A stretch of DNA of 5,677 nt from Pseudomonadota bacterium (GTDB lineage Bacteria; Pseudomonadota; Gammaproteobacteria; Enterobacterales; Enterobacteriaceae): NCBI GenBank assembly GCA_023425455.1, contig JAFACP010000148.1:1-5677 (forward strand), in the 5' to 3' direction. Below are positions 1 to 5,677 of this stretch, one piece after another. The position numbers and the translations under genes were made by a program. Under the pieces are notes generated by a model, which saw only the letters and a list, made by a program, of their open reading frames with translations, did no database searches and was not told the origin of the DNA. The stretch's first letter is position 1. Every line of letters begins with the position of its first letter.

Positions 1-1
1 T

Positions 2-199
<198 letters not shown>

Positions 200-212
200 T
201 GCGCGGCAGGTG

Positions 213-245
213 AAAAAAAAGCGTGGATTGCTCCACGCTTTTTTT
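213..245. terminator. Bidirectional rho-independent terminator between aroG and gpmA
   Basis: A perfect 7-bp stem, GCGTGGA (221-227) with TCCACGC (232-238), closes a 4-base loop. It is flanked by eight A on the left (213-220) and seven T on the right (239-245). Read on the plus strand it ends aroG; read on the minus strand it ends gpmA with a run of eight T. The A and T tracts can also pair and lengthen the stem. It sits 13 bases after the aroG stop and 14 bases beyond the gpmA stop, as expected for a shared terminator of convergent genes. Confidence 0.93.
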
Positions 246-259
246 ATGTCCGGCGAAAA

Positions 260-1012
260 TTACTTCGCTTTACCCTGGTTGGCGACAGCGGCCGCTTTTG
301 CTGCGATTTCATCAGCATTGCCCAGGTAGTAGTGTTTGATTGGTTTGAAGTTTTCGTCGAACTCATACACCAGCGGTACGCCGGTCGGGATGTTCAGCTC
401 GAGGATCTCATCTTCACCCATGTTGTCCAGGTATTTGACCAGCGCACGCAGGGAGTTACCGTGAGCCGCGATGATCACGCGCTCGCCGCTTTTCAGGCGT
501 GGCAGAATGGTTTCGTTCCAGTAAGGGACAACGCGGTCGATGGTCAGCGCCAGGCTCTCGGTGGTTGGCAGCTCAGCGTCGGTCAGTTTCGCGTAACGCG
601 GATCGTGGCCCGGGAAGCGCTCGTCATCTTTGGTCAGCTCTGGTGGGGTTACGGCAAAGCCACGACGCCACTGTTTAACCTGCTCATCACCGTATTTCTC
701 AGCGGTTTCAGCTTTGTTCAGACCCTGCAGCGCACCGTAGTGACGCTCGTTCAGTTTCCATGATTTTTCAACCGGCAGCCAGGCCTGATCCAGCTCGTCC
801 AGAACGTTCCACAGCGTGTGGATGGCACGTTTCAGCACAGAGGTATAAGCAAAATCAAAGCTGAAGCCTTCTTCCTTCAGCAGTTTACCCGCTGCTTTTG
901 CTTCACTAACGCCTTTCTCGGACAGATCAACATCGTACCAACCGGTAAAGCGGTTTTCGTTGTTCCACTGGCTTTCGCCGTGACGCACCAGAACCAGCTT
1001 AGTTACAGCCAT
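260..1012 (-). CDS. gpmA: 2,3-bisphosphoglycerate-dependent phosphoglycerate mutase
   Basis: This cytoplasmic glycolytic enzyme interconverts 3-phosphoglycerate and 2-phosphoglycerate through a phosphohistidine primed by 2,3-bisphosphoglycerate. The 250-aa product has the full family length. The signature [12 protein letters not shown] places the catalytic histidine at residue 11 with Arg10. KR at 61-62 and ERHYG at 89-93 carry the substrate-binding Arg62 and the acid/base Glu89. AAHGNSLRA near 182-190 holds the second active-site histidine, His184. The sequence is almost the same as E. coli GpmA. The start ATG (1010-1012) is preceded by a strong GAGGAGT at 1018-1024 with 5 bases between. The gene is cotranscribed with nothing visible: the gal terminator lies upstream and it has its own promoter with a Fur-like site. 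It ends at the shared terminator with aroG. Confidence 0.98.
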   Translation of the reverse strand: MAVTKLVLVRHGESQWNNENRFTGWYDVDLSEKGVSEAKAAGKLLKEEGFSFDFAYTSVLKRAIHTLWNVLDELDQAWLPVEKSWKLNERHYGALQGLNKAETAEKYGDEQVKQWRRGFAVTPPELTKDDERFPGHDPRYAKLTDAELPTTESLALTIDRVVPYWNETILPRLKSGERVIIAAHGNSLRALVKYLDNMGEDEILELNIPTGVPLVYEFDENFKPIKHYYLGNADEIAAKAAAVANQGKAK

Positions 1013-1037
1013 ATCTTACTCCTCAAGCATTTTTGAA

Positions 1038-1052
1038 TGATAACAATTCTCA
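1038..1052. promoter_or_regulatory. Putative Fur box at the gpmA promoter
   Basis: TGATAACAATTCTCA matches the 7-1-7 Fur inverted-repeat consensus TGATAATNATTATCA at 12 of 14 defined positions. It overlaps the last base of the -10 hexamer (1052-1057) and covers the expected start point near 1045, a position where a bound repressor would block RNA polymerase. E. coli gpmA has been reported as a Fur-regulated locus, which supports the reading. Binding in this organism is inferred from sequence alone. Confidence 0.7.
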
Positions 1053-1081
1053 TTATATTGCCGTGTCTGTGCCAGCGGCAA
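1045..1081 (-). promoter_or_regulatory. Sigma-70 promoter of gpmA
   Basis: On the minus strand a perfect TATAAT (1052-1057) is preceded, after an 18-base spacer, by TTGCCG (1076-1081), which matches 4 of 6 bases of the -35 consensus. The predicted start is near base 1045, giving a leader of about 33 bases before the ATG. The Shine-Dalgarno GAGGAGT falls inside that leader. The start point is estimated from spacing, not measured. Confidence 0.72.
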
Positions 1082-1185
1082 CGCTTAACCCTAACCATAG
1101 CGAAAATAGTCTCTGAGTGTAAGATGCTTGTGAATCCAGGGTTATGATTTTGTCTGCGATCGGCGCTATTTTCAGCACTCCGGGT

Positions 1186-1212
1186 AAAAAAAAGCCCTCC
1201 GTCGGGAGGGCT
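1186..1212 (-). terminator. Rho-independent terminator of the galETKM operon
   Basis: On the minus strand an 8-bp GC-rich perfect stem, AGCCCTCC (1212-1205) with GGAGGGCT (1200-1193), closes a 4-base loop and is followed by a run of eight T, the first of which closes the stem (1193-1186). It begins five bases after the galM stop codon. It ends the operon and separates it from gpmA. The plus-strand face lacks a T tract, so it works in one direction only. Confidence 0.95.
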
Positions 1213-1217
1213 GGATG

Positions 1218-2258
1218 TTAACGCGGAATGAAATGATATTCCGTCACGCTGAGGTACTCTTCGCCGGGGCGTAAGACACAGTCCGGCTGCGGCCACTCTG
1301 GGTGGTTAGGGCTGTCAGGCAGGAATTCGCTTTCCAGCGCCAGTCCCTGCCAGTCGCGGTACTCGTCATTTTCGCGAGCCGGCGTGCCGCCGAGGTAGTT
1401 GCCCGAGTAAAACTGCAGGGCCGGCGCGGTGGTATAGACCGTCATCTGCAGCTGCTTATCGGCCGACCAGAGCTGGGCCGCAGGCTGGCTGATATCACCT
1501 TTGGCCTGCAGCAGGAAGGCATGATCATAGCCTTTCACCTTACGCTGATCGTCATCGCTCAGGAATGCCTGCAGAATCGGTTTAGCGGTGCGGAAATCAA
1601 AGCTGGTGCCGCTTACGGGCTTCAGGCCCTGGTATGGGATCCCCATCTCATCGACCGGCAGGTAAGCATCTGCCAGCAGCTGCAGCTGGTGGTTGCGAAC
1701 ATCGCACTGGTTGCCGTCGAGGTTGAAATAGGCATGGTTGGTCAGGTTGACCGGGCAGGGTTTATCCACCGTCGCGCGATACTCAATGGCGAGACGATGA
1801 TCGTCAGTAAGCGTGAAGCGGGCGAAGGCGGAGAGATTGCCTGGGAAGCCCTGATCGCCGTCGTCGGACTCCAGTGAGAACAACACTTCGCAGTCGTTTT
1901 GCTGGACAATCTGCCAGCGGCGCTTATCAAATCCTTCCGGCCCGCCGTGCAGCTGGTTTTCACCCTGATTAGCCAGCAGTGAACAGGGCACGCCATCCAG
2001 CTCAAAACGGCTTTTTGCAATGCGGTTGGCATAGCGGCCGACAGAGGCGCCGAGATAGGCGGCCTGGTTGACGTAATGTTCCGGCGACGCGCAGCCAAGC
2101 AGGGCTTCGCGAACGCTACCGTCGGACAGCGGGATACGTGCGGAGAGCAGGGTGGCGCCCCAGTCCATCAGCGTCACCACCATCCCTGCGTTGTTGCGCA
2201 GAGTTAACAGGCGATACGGCAGACCATCGGGGGCGAGAGTGGGCGTTTCGTTTAGCAC
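1218..2258 (-). CDS. galM: Aldose 1-epimerase (galactose mutarotase)
   Basis: GalM interconverts the beta and alpha anomers of D-galactose (and glucose) in the cytoplasm, feeding GalK, which uses the alpha form. The 346-aa product has the family length and starts [11 protein letters not shown] as E. coli GalM does. Active-site residues visible are His104 in NQLHGG, His175 in TNHAYFNL (general acid), Asp245 in KGYDHAF and Glu309 in GLALESEF (general base). The start is a GTG at 2256-2258, chosen because an AAGGAG (2266-2271) stands 7 bases upstream and the reading matches E. coli, which also uses GTG. The gene overlaps the end of galK by seven bases, so translational coupling is likely. It is last in the operon, directly before the terminator. 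Residues about 86-97 ([12 protein letters not shown]) and the 255-262 loop differ most from E. coli as remembered. Confidence 0.97.
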   Translation of the reverse strand: MLNETPTLAPDGLPYRLLTLRNNAGMVVTLMDWGATLLSARIPLSDGSVREALLGCASPEHYVNQAAYLGASVGRYANRIAKSRFELDGVPCSLLANQGENQLHGGPEGFDKRRWQIVQQNDCEVLFSLESDDGDQGFPGNLSAFARFTLTDDHRLAIEYRATVDKPCPVNLTNHAYFNLDGNQCDVRNHQLQLLADAYLPVDEMGIPYQGLKPVSGTSFDFRTAKPILQAFLSDDDQRKVKGYDHAFLLQAKGDISQPAAQLWSADKQLQMTVYTTAPALQFYSGNYLGGTPARENDEYRDWQGLALESEFLPDSPNHPEWPQPDCVLRPGEEYLSVTEYHFIPR

Positions 2259-3400
2259 TGTCCGGCTCCTTGTGAGGCTTTGCAGACATAAAATGTCTCT
2301 TTAATACCCGTTTTGGCTTCGTACTGTTTCGCGACAGCGTCCTGGACTGCCGGAACCAGCGCTTCCGGCACCAGCGCAACAATGCAGCCGCCGAAGCCGC
2401 CGCCGGTCATTCGCACGCCGCCCCGATCGCCGATGGTAGCTTTGACAATCTCAACCAGCGTGTCGATTTGCGGAACGGTGATTTCGAAATCATCGCGCAT
2501 GGAGGCATGCGATTCCGCCATCAGTTCACCCATACGCTTCAGGTCGCCTTTCGCCAGCGCGGAGGCCGCTTCAACGGTGCGGGCATTTTCCGTCAGCACG
2601 TGACGAACGCGTTTCGCCACCACCGGATCCAGCTCGTGCGCCACCTTGTTGAACTCATCGAGAGAGACATCGCGCAGGGCCGGCTGCTGGAAGAAACGAG
2701 CGCCGGTTTCACACTGCTGGCGGCGGGTGTTGTACTCACTGCCCACCAGCGTACGTTTAAAGTTACTGTTGATGATCACCACCGCAGCGCCCGCCGGCAG
2801 AGGAACCGCTTTGGTGCCCAGCGAGCGGCAGTCAATCAGCAGCGCATGCGCTTTTTTACCCAGCGCGGAGATCAGCTGATCCATAATCCCGCAGTTGCAG
2901 CCCACAAACTGGTTTTCCGCTTCCTGGCCATTGAGCGCGATCTGCGCGCCGTCCAGCGGCAGATGGTACAGCTGCTGGAAGACTGTCCCGACGGCCACCT
3001 CCAGCGACGCGGAGGAGCTGAGCCCGGCCCCCTGCGGCACATTGCCGCTAATAACCAGATCTGCGCCGCCGGCGTTTTTGTCACGCTTTAGCAGATGCTT
3101 CACCACGCCGCGCACGTAGTTGGACCACTGCTGGCTGTCGTGGGTCACAATGGGGGCATCGAGCGAAAACTCGTCAACTTCGTTATCGTAGTCAGCGGCA
3201 ATCACGCGGACCTTGCGATCGTCGCGTCTGGCGCAGCTAATCACCGTCTGGTAGTCAATGGCGCAGGGCAGCACGAACCCGTCGTTATAGTCGGTATGTT
3301 CGCCAATCAGGTTGACGCGACCCGGGGCCTGAATGACGTGGGTGGCAGGGTAGCCAAAATGCTCAGCAAACAGGGATTGTGTTTTATCTTTCAGACTCAT
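2252..3400 (-). CDS. galK: Galactokinase
   Basis: GalK is a GHMP-family kinase that transfers phosphate from ATP to alpha-D-galactose, giving galactose-1-phosphate, the first committed Leloir step. The product is 382 aa, identical in length to E. coli GalK and ending SQGAGQC. The galactokinase signature [12 protein letters not shown] is at 27-38 (Arg28, Glu34, His35 and Asp37 among the sugar-binding and catalytic residues). The phosphate-binding GHMP motif [16 protein letters not shown] spans 119-134. The catalytic base Asp174 lies in CGIMDQL. The third motif [13 protein letters not shown] covers 327-339. The ATG at 3398-3400 has AGGAG at 3409-3413, 8 bases upstream and inside the end of galT. 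Only three bases separate the galT stop from this ATG. The start region is complementary to Spot 42 RNA, so selective repression of galK within the operon is expected as in E. coli. Confidence 0.98.
   Translation of the reverse strand: MSLKDKTQSLFAEHFGYPATHVIQAPGRVNLIGEHTDYNDGFVLPCAIDYQTVISCARRDDRKVRVIAADYDNEVDEFSLDAPIVTHDSQQWSNYVRGVVKHLLKRDKNAGGADLVISGNVPQGAGLSSSASLEVAVGTVFQQLYHLPLDGAQIALNGQEAENQFVGCNCGIMDQLISALGKKAHALLIDCRSLGTKAVPLPAGAAVVIINSNFKRTLVGSEYNTRRQQCETGARFFQQPALRDVSLDEFNKVAHELDPVVAKRVRHVLTENARTVEAASALAKGDLKRMGELMAESHASMRDDFEITVPQIDTLVEIVKATIGDRGGVRMTGGGFGGCIVALVPEALVPAVQDAVAKQYEAKTGIKETFYVCKASQGAGQC
2266..2271 (-). promoter_or_regulatory. Ribosome binding site of galM inside galK
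   Basis: AAGGAG on the minus strand lies 7 bases before the GTG start of galM and within the last codons of galK. It decides in favour of the GTG at 2256-2258 as the true start; no in-frame ATG nearby has a comparable site. A ribosome ending galK would stop right at the galM start. Confidence 0.85.
3380..3396 (-). promoter_or_regulatory. Predicted Spot 42 small-RNA pairing site at the galK start
   Basis: Codons 2 to 7 of galK read GTCTGAAAGATAAAACA on the mRNA. Spot 42 RNA, recalled from E. coli, contains UGUUCUAUCUUUCAGAC at about nt 20-36, which is complementary at 16 of 17 positions with one A-C mismatch. Twelve pairs are unbroken. In E. coli Spot 42 (spf) pairs around the galK start and blocks its translation without affecting galE and galT to the same degree. 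The E. coli galK sequence as I recall it (GAAAGAAAAAACA) pairs less well. The spf gene is not in this window, so its exact sequence here is assumed. Confidence 0.72.
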
Positions 3401-3403
3401 TTT

Positions 3404-4450
3404 TTAGACTCCTGATTGGCGATAATGGACGTCGCTAACGGCGCGCAGACGTTCTGCCGCCTGCTCTGCCGTCAGGTCACGCTGGGTTTCCGCCAGCATC
3501 TCATAGCCCACCATAAATTTACGAACCGTCGCGGAACGCAGCAGCGGCGGGTAGAAATGGGCATGTAACTGCCAGTGCGGGTTCTCTTCGCCGTTAAACG
3601 GCGCACCGTGCCAGCCCATGGAGTACGGGAAAGAGCACTGGAAAAGGTTATCGTAACGGCTGGTCAGCTTTTTCAGCGCCAGCGCGAGGTCGTCACGCTG
3701 CGCGTCGCTAAGATCGGTGATACGCAGTACGTGCGCTTTAGGCAGCAGCAGCGTCTCAAATGGCCAGGCTGCCCAGTAGGGAACAACGGCCAGCCAGTGT
3801 TCGGTTTCGACCACGGTGCGGCTGCCATCAGCCAGCTCTCGCTGCACGTAGTCCAGCAACATTGGTGAACCGTTTTGCGCGAAATAGTGCTGTTGCAGAC
3901 GGTCCTCGCGTTCGGCTTCGTTTGGCAGGAAGCTGTTCGCCCAGATCTGTCCGTGCGGATGCGGATTCGAACATCCCATCGCCGCACCTTTATTTTCAAA
4001 CACCTGTACCCACGGGTAGCGCTGTCCCAGCTCGGCAGTTTGCGCCTGCCAGGTGCTGACCACCTCTCTCAGCGCGCCGATGCTCAGCTCCGGCAGCGTT
4101 TTGCTGTGATCCGGCGAAAAACAGATCACCCGGCTGGTGCCACGCGCGCTTTCGCAGCGCATCAGCGGATCGCGGCTTTCCGGCGCATCCGGCGTGTCGG
4201 TCATCAGGGCGGCAAAATCGTTGGTGAAAACGTACGTTCCCTGGTAGTCCGGGTTTTTATCACCGGTCACGCGGGTATTGCCTGGACAGAGGAAACAGTC
4301 CGGATCGTGCTGCGGCAGCGTCTGTTTTGCCGGCGTCTCCTGCGCTCCCTGCCAGGGGCGCTTAGCGCGATGCGGAGAGACCAGGATCCATTGCCCGCTT
4401 AGCGGGTTAAAACGGCGATGCGGGTGATCGACGGGATTGAACGAAGTCAT
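3404..4450 (-). CDS. galT: Galactose-1-phosphate uridylyltransferase
   Basis: GalT swaps the uridylyl group between UDP-glucose and galactose-1-phosphate, giving glucose-1-phosphate and UDP-galactose by way of a uridylyl-histidine intermediate. The product is 348 aa, the same as E. coli. The zinc ligands Cys52 and Cys55 (DCFLC), His115 (FSPDHSK) and His164 are present. The catalytic nucleophile is His166 in [12 protein letters not shown]. The second (iron) site is complete: Glu182, His281 in GWHGAP, and His296 and His298 in QLHAHFY. The ATG at 4448-4450 follows the galE stop by 9 bases, with AAGGA at 4457-4461 overlapping that stop. It ends RQSGV three bases before galK. All metal and catalytic residues are intact, so an active enzyme is expected. 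Confidence 0.98.
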   Translation of the reverse strand: MTSFNPVDHPHRRFNPLSGQWILVSPHRAKRPWQGAQETPAKQTLPQHDPDCFLCPGNTRVTGDKNPDYQGTYVFTNDFAALMTDTPDAPESRDPLMRCESARGTSRVICFSPDHSKTLPELSIGALREVVSTWQAQTAELGQRYPWVQVFENKGAAMGCSNPHPHGQIWANSFLPNEAEREDRLQQHYFAQNGSPMLLDYVQRELADGSRTVVETEHWLAVVPYWAAWPFETLLLPKAHVLRITDLSDAQRDDLALALKKLTSRYDNLFQCSFPYSMGWHGAPFNGEENPHWQLHAHFYPPLLRSATVRKFMVGYEMLAETQRDLTAEQAAERLRAVSDVHYRQSGV

Positions 4451-4454
4451 GACG

Positions 4455-4471
4455 TATCCTTAATCTGGATA
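4455..4471 (-). promoter_or_regulatory. Possible hairpin covering the galT ribosome binding site
   Basis: On the minus strand TATCC (4471-4467) and GGATA (4459-4455) are complementary and enclose a 7-base loop that contains the galE stop codon. The right arm overlaps the galT Shine-Dalgarno AAGGA (4461-4457). Ribosomes finishing galE would open the hairpin, so it could couple galT translation to galE. The stem is only five pairs, with two G-C, so it would be weak alone. Confidence 0.35.
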
Positions 4472-5476
4472 ACCCTGCGGATGGCGTGACTGCCAGTGCC
4501 AGGTATCCTGTGCCATTTCATCAAGCGTGCGCGTCACACGCCAGTTAAGCTCTTTATCGGCTTTGGTTGCATCGGCCCAGTAGGCCGGCAGATCGCCATC
4601 ACGACGCGGCGCGAAGTGATAATTCACCGGCTTGCCACAGGCGTTGCTGAAGGCATGTACCACATCCAGCACGCTGCTGCCGATCCCGGCGCCGAGGTTG
4701 TAAATGTGTACCCCCGGTTTGTCTGCCAGCTGCTGCATGGCGGCCACGTGGCCCTCCGCCAGATCCATGACGTGAATGTAGTCACGTATGCCGGTGCCGT
4801 CCGCGGTTGGATAGTCATTTCCAAAAATCGCCAGCGATTCGCGACGACCGACGGCTACCTGCGCGATATAGGGCATCAGATTGTTGGGAATGCCCTGCGG
4901 ATCTTCACCCATATCGCCTGATGGATGCGCGCCGACCGGGTTAAAATAGCGCAGCAGCGCAATGCTCCACTCAGGCTGCGCTTTTTGCAGGTCGGTCAGG
5001 ATCTGCTCCACCATCAGCTTGCTTTTACCGTAGGGGCTTTGCGGGGTGCCGGTCGGGAAACTTTCAACGTAAGGAATTTTGGGCTGATCGCCGTAGACGG
5101 TTGCCGACGAGCTGAAGATAAAGTTTTTCACGTTCGCCGCGCGCATGGCGGAGACTAAACGCAGCGTACCGTTGACGTTGTTGTCATAGTACTCAAGGGG
5201 TTTCGCCACCGATTCGCCAACCGCTTTCAGGCCCGCGAAGTGGATCACGGTCTCAATGGCGTGGTCGTGAAGGATCTCGGTCATTAGCGCTTCATTGCGG
5301 ATATCACCCTCCACAAAGGTCGGCTGTTTGCCGGCAAGTCGCTCAATCACAGGCAGCACGCTGCGCTTACTGTTGCACAGGTTGTCGAGGATGATGACAT
5401 CATGACCATTTTGCAGTAGTTGTACGCAGGTATGACTACCTATGTAACCGCTACCACCTGTTACCAGAACTCGCAT
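4460..5476 (-). CDS. galE: UDP-glucose 4-epimerase
   Basis: GalE interconverts UDP-galactose and UDP-glucose with tightly bound NAD. It closes the Leloir cycle and supplies UDP-galactose for lipopolysaccharide and capsule. It is a 338-aa short-chain dehydrogenase-type Rossmann protein. The NAD-binding GGSGYIG is at 7-13, Asp31 ends the second strand (IILDN), and the catalytic set Ser124 (FSSSATVYG), Tyr149 and Lys153 (SPYGKSK) is intact. The end HPQGYPD matches E. coli. I chose the ATG at 5474-5476 because GGAG (5483-5486) stands 6 bases upstream, the product then matches E. coli GalE from MRVLVTGG onward, and the P1 start at 5502 lies only 26 bases upstream. The frame stays open to an ATG at 5518, but that codon lies upstream of both transcription starts. 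First gene of the operon; its opening codons contain operator OI. Confidence 0.98.
   Translation of the reverse strand: MRVLVTGGSGYIGSHTCVQLLQNGHDVIILDNLCNSKRSVLPVIERLAGKQPTFVEGDIRNEALMTEILHDHAIETVIHFAGLKAVGESVAKPLEYYDNNVNGTLRLVSAMRAANVKNFIFSSSATVYGDQPKIPYVESFPTGTPQSPYGKSKLMVEQILTDLQKAQPEWSIALLRYFNPVGAHPSGDMGEDPQGIPNNLMPYIAQVAVGRRESLAIFGNDYPTADGTGIRDYIHVMDLAEGHVAAMQQLADKPGVHIYNLGAGIGSSVLDVVHAFSNACGKPVNYHFAPRRDGDLPAYWADATKADKELNWRVTRTLDEMAQDTWHWQSRHPQGYPD
5442..5457. promoter_or_regulatory. Internal gal operator OI (GalR/GalS) within galE
   Basis: The minus strand reads GTGGTAGCGGTTACAT, the E. coli OI sequence as I recall it. The centre lies between 5449 and 5450, which is +53.5 from the predicted P1 start at 5502. 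GalR dimers at OI and OE interact with the help of HU to loop the DNA and shut both promoters. The site also encodes part of the NAD-binding GGSGYIG motif. Confidence 0.92.
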
Positions 5477-5501
5477 ATTTCGCTCCATTGGGCTTATGGT
5501 A

Positions 5502-5517
5502 TGTAATAACCATAGCA
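5502..5517 (-). promoter_or_regulatory. gal promoter P1 (CRP-activated)
   Basis: On the minus strand the -10 TATGGT (5514-5509) has an extended -10 TG at 5517-5516 and the start is expected at an A at 5502, six bases beyond. There is no good -35, as in E. coli P1, which depends on CRP bound at -41.5. The spacing from the CRP site and both operators agrees with this start. The start is placed by homology and geometry. Confidence 0.88.
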
Positions 5518-5522
5518 TAACA
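5507..5522 (-). promoter_or_regulatory. gal promoter P2
   Basis: On the minus strand TATGCT (5519-5514) with its own extended -10 TG (5522-5521) lies five bases upstream of the P1 -10. The start is expected at 5507, that is -5 relative to P1. In E. coli P2 is active without cAMP-CRP and is inhibited by it, which keeps a basal supply of GalE on glucose. The same arrangement is intact here. Confidence 0.83.
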
Positions 5523-5532
5523 GAGACGCGAA

Positions 5533-5554
5533 AAGTGTGACATGGGATAAAATA
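5533..5554. promoter_or_regulatory. CRP binding site of the gal promoter
   Basis: The plus strand carries a perfect half-site TGTGA (5536-5540), six bases, then a weak half ATAAA (5547-5551). The centre lies between 5543 and 5544, 41.5 bases upstream of the predicted P1 start and 19 bases from the centre of OE, both as in E. coli. The strong half lies on the P1 side. It should activate P1 and repress P2. Confidence 0.88.
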
Positions 5555-5570
5555 GTGGAATCGTTTACAC
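5555..5570. promoter_or_regulatory. External gal operator OE (GalR/GalS)
   Basis: GTGGAATCGTTTACAC on the plus strand is an interrupted palindrome (GTGnAAnC...) and equals the E. coli OE as I recall it. Its centre, between 5562 and 5563, is -60.5 from the predicted P1 start and exactly 113 bp from the centre of OI. Binding here alone represses P1 by contact; together with OI it forms the repression loop. Confidence 0.92.
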
Positions 5571-5649
5571 TGATTTTCAAACCTGAATTTTGCCCGCCGG
5601 AGGGCATTCTAGATCAAAGGGATAGGGATGTAATGCTGCAGGTAATCTG
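5571..5649. other. Non-coding stretch between OE and the upstream terminator
   Basis: I see no gene in these 79 bases. TGCCC (5591-5595) and GGGCA (5602-5606) form a 5-bp stem with a 6-base loop, but no T tract follows on either strand, so it does not look like a terminator. No further GalR- or CRP-like site was recognised. Confidence 0.6.
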
Positions 5650-5672
5650 AAAAGAGGAGGGCCAGGCCCTCC
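5650..5672 (-). terminator. Probable terminator of the gene upstream of gal (modF in E. coli)
   Basis: On the minus strand a perfect 7-bp GC-rich stem, GGAGGGC (5672-5666) with GCCCTCC (5662-5656), closes a 3-base loop and is followed by TCTTTT (5655-5650). The T tract is short and broken, so strength is uncertain. A gene on the same strand must end to the right of the window. In E. coli that is modF, but no codon of it can be identified in the remaining five bases. Confidence 0.65.
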
Positions 5673-5677
5673 ACGGG

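Noticed and set aside
1003..1296. 97-codon minus-strand frame spanning the galM end, the terminator and the gpmA start
   Set aside because: It runs through a strong terminator and the gpmA promoter and ribosome site, overlaps two real genes and resembles nothing known.
1302..1877. 191-codon open frame on the plus strand opposite galM
   Set aside because: It is antisense to a complete galM, has no recognisable domain and no visible ribosome site or promoter.
2468..3091. 207-codon open frame on the plus strand opposite galK
   Set aside because: It lies wholly within galK, which is intact and conserved. Long antisense frames are common opposite GC-rich codons, and the translation shows no recognised domain.
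3875..4402. 175-codon open frame on the plus strand opposite galT
   Set aside because: It is antisense to an intact galT with all catalytic residues; the translation is arginine-rich and lacks domain features.
5477..5518. In-frame extension of GalE by 14 codons to an ATG at 5516-5518
   Set aside because: The extra codons cross the P1 and P2 -10 elements and the ATG lies upstream of both predicted transcription starts. The true start has its own GGAG and matches E. coli GalE.
5591..5606. Imperfect palindrome TGCCCGCCGGAGGGCA as a second terminator or REP-like element
   Set aside because: The stem is only five pairs, no T tract follows on either strand, and no second copy is present in the window.

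Overview
The window is a piece of chromosome from a member of the Enterobacteriaceae. It carries the galactose operon galE-galT-galK-galM on the minus strand, followed by gpmA (minus strand) and the 3' end of aroG (plus strand, convergent). The gene order, the protein lengths (338, 348, 382, 346 and 250 aa) and near-identity to the remembered Escherichia coli proteins support this. There are many scattered substitutions relative to E. coli K-12 and a preference for G or C at third codon positions. The source is therefore more likely a GC-richer relative (Enterobacter, Lelliottia, Leclercia, Klebsiella type) than E. coli itself. Genus cannot be settled from the sequence by eye.

Layout from left to right: the end of aroG (2-199, +); a bidirectional terminator (213-245); gpmA (260-1012, -) with a perfect -10 hexamer and an overlapping Fur-like site (1038-1057); an intergenic stretch; the operon terminator (1186-1212); then galM (1218-2258), galK (2252-3400), galT (3404-4450) and galE (4460-5476), all minus strand and very tightly packed. 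Upstream of galE lies the complete gal control region: internal operator OI inside galE (5442-5457), promoters P1 and P2 (5502-5522), a CRP site (5533-5554) and external operator OE (5555-5570). At the right edge a hairpin with a T-tract reads on the minus strand and probably ends an upstream gene outside the window (modF in E. coli).

The genes work together as follows. GalM converts beta- to alpha-D-galactose, GalK phosphorylates it, GalT exchanges it with UDP-glucose to give glucose-1-phosphate and UDP-galactose, and GalE regenerates UDP-glucose and supplies UDP-galactose for surface polysaccharide. GpmA is the neighbouring glycolytic mutase with its own promoter. AroG opens the aromatic amino acid pathway.

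I found no new gene system, mobile element, CRISPR array or RNA gene. The points of interest are regulatory. The two operators match my recollection of E. coli and sit exactly 113 bp apart. The start of galK is complementary to the Spot 42 small RNA over 16 of 17 positions. A hairpin can cover the galT ribosome binding site. A Fur-like box lies on the gpmA promoter.
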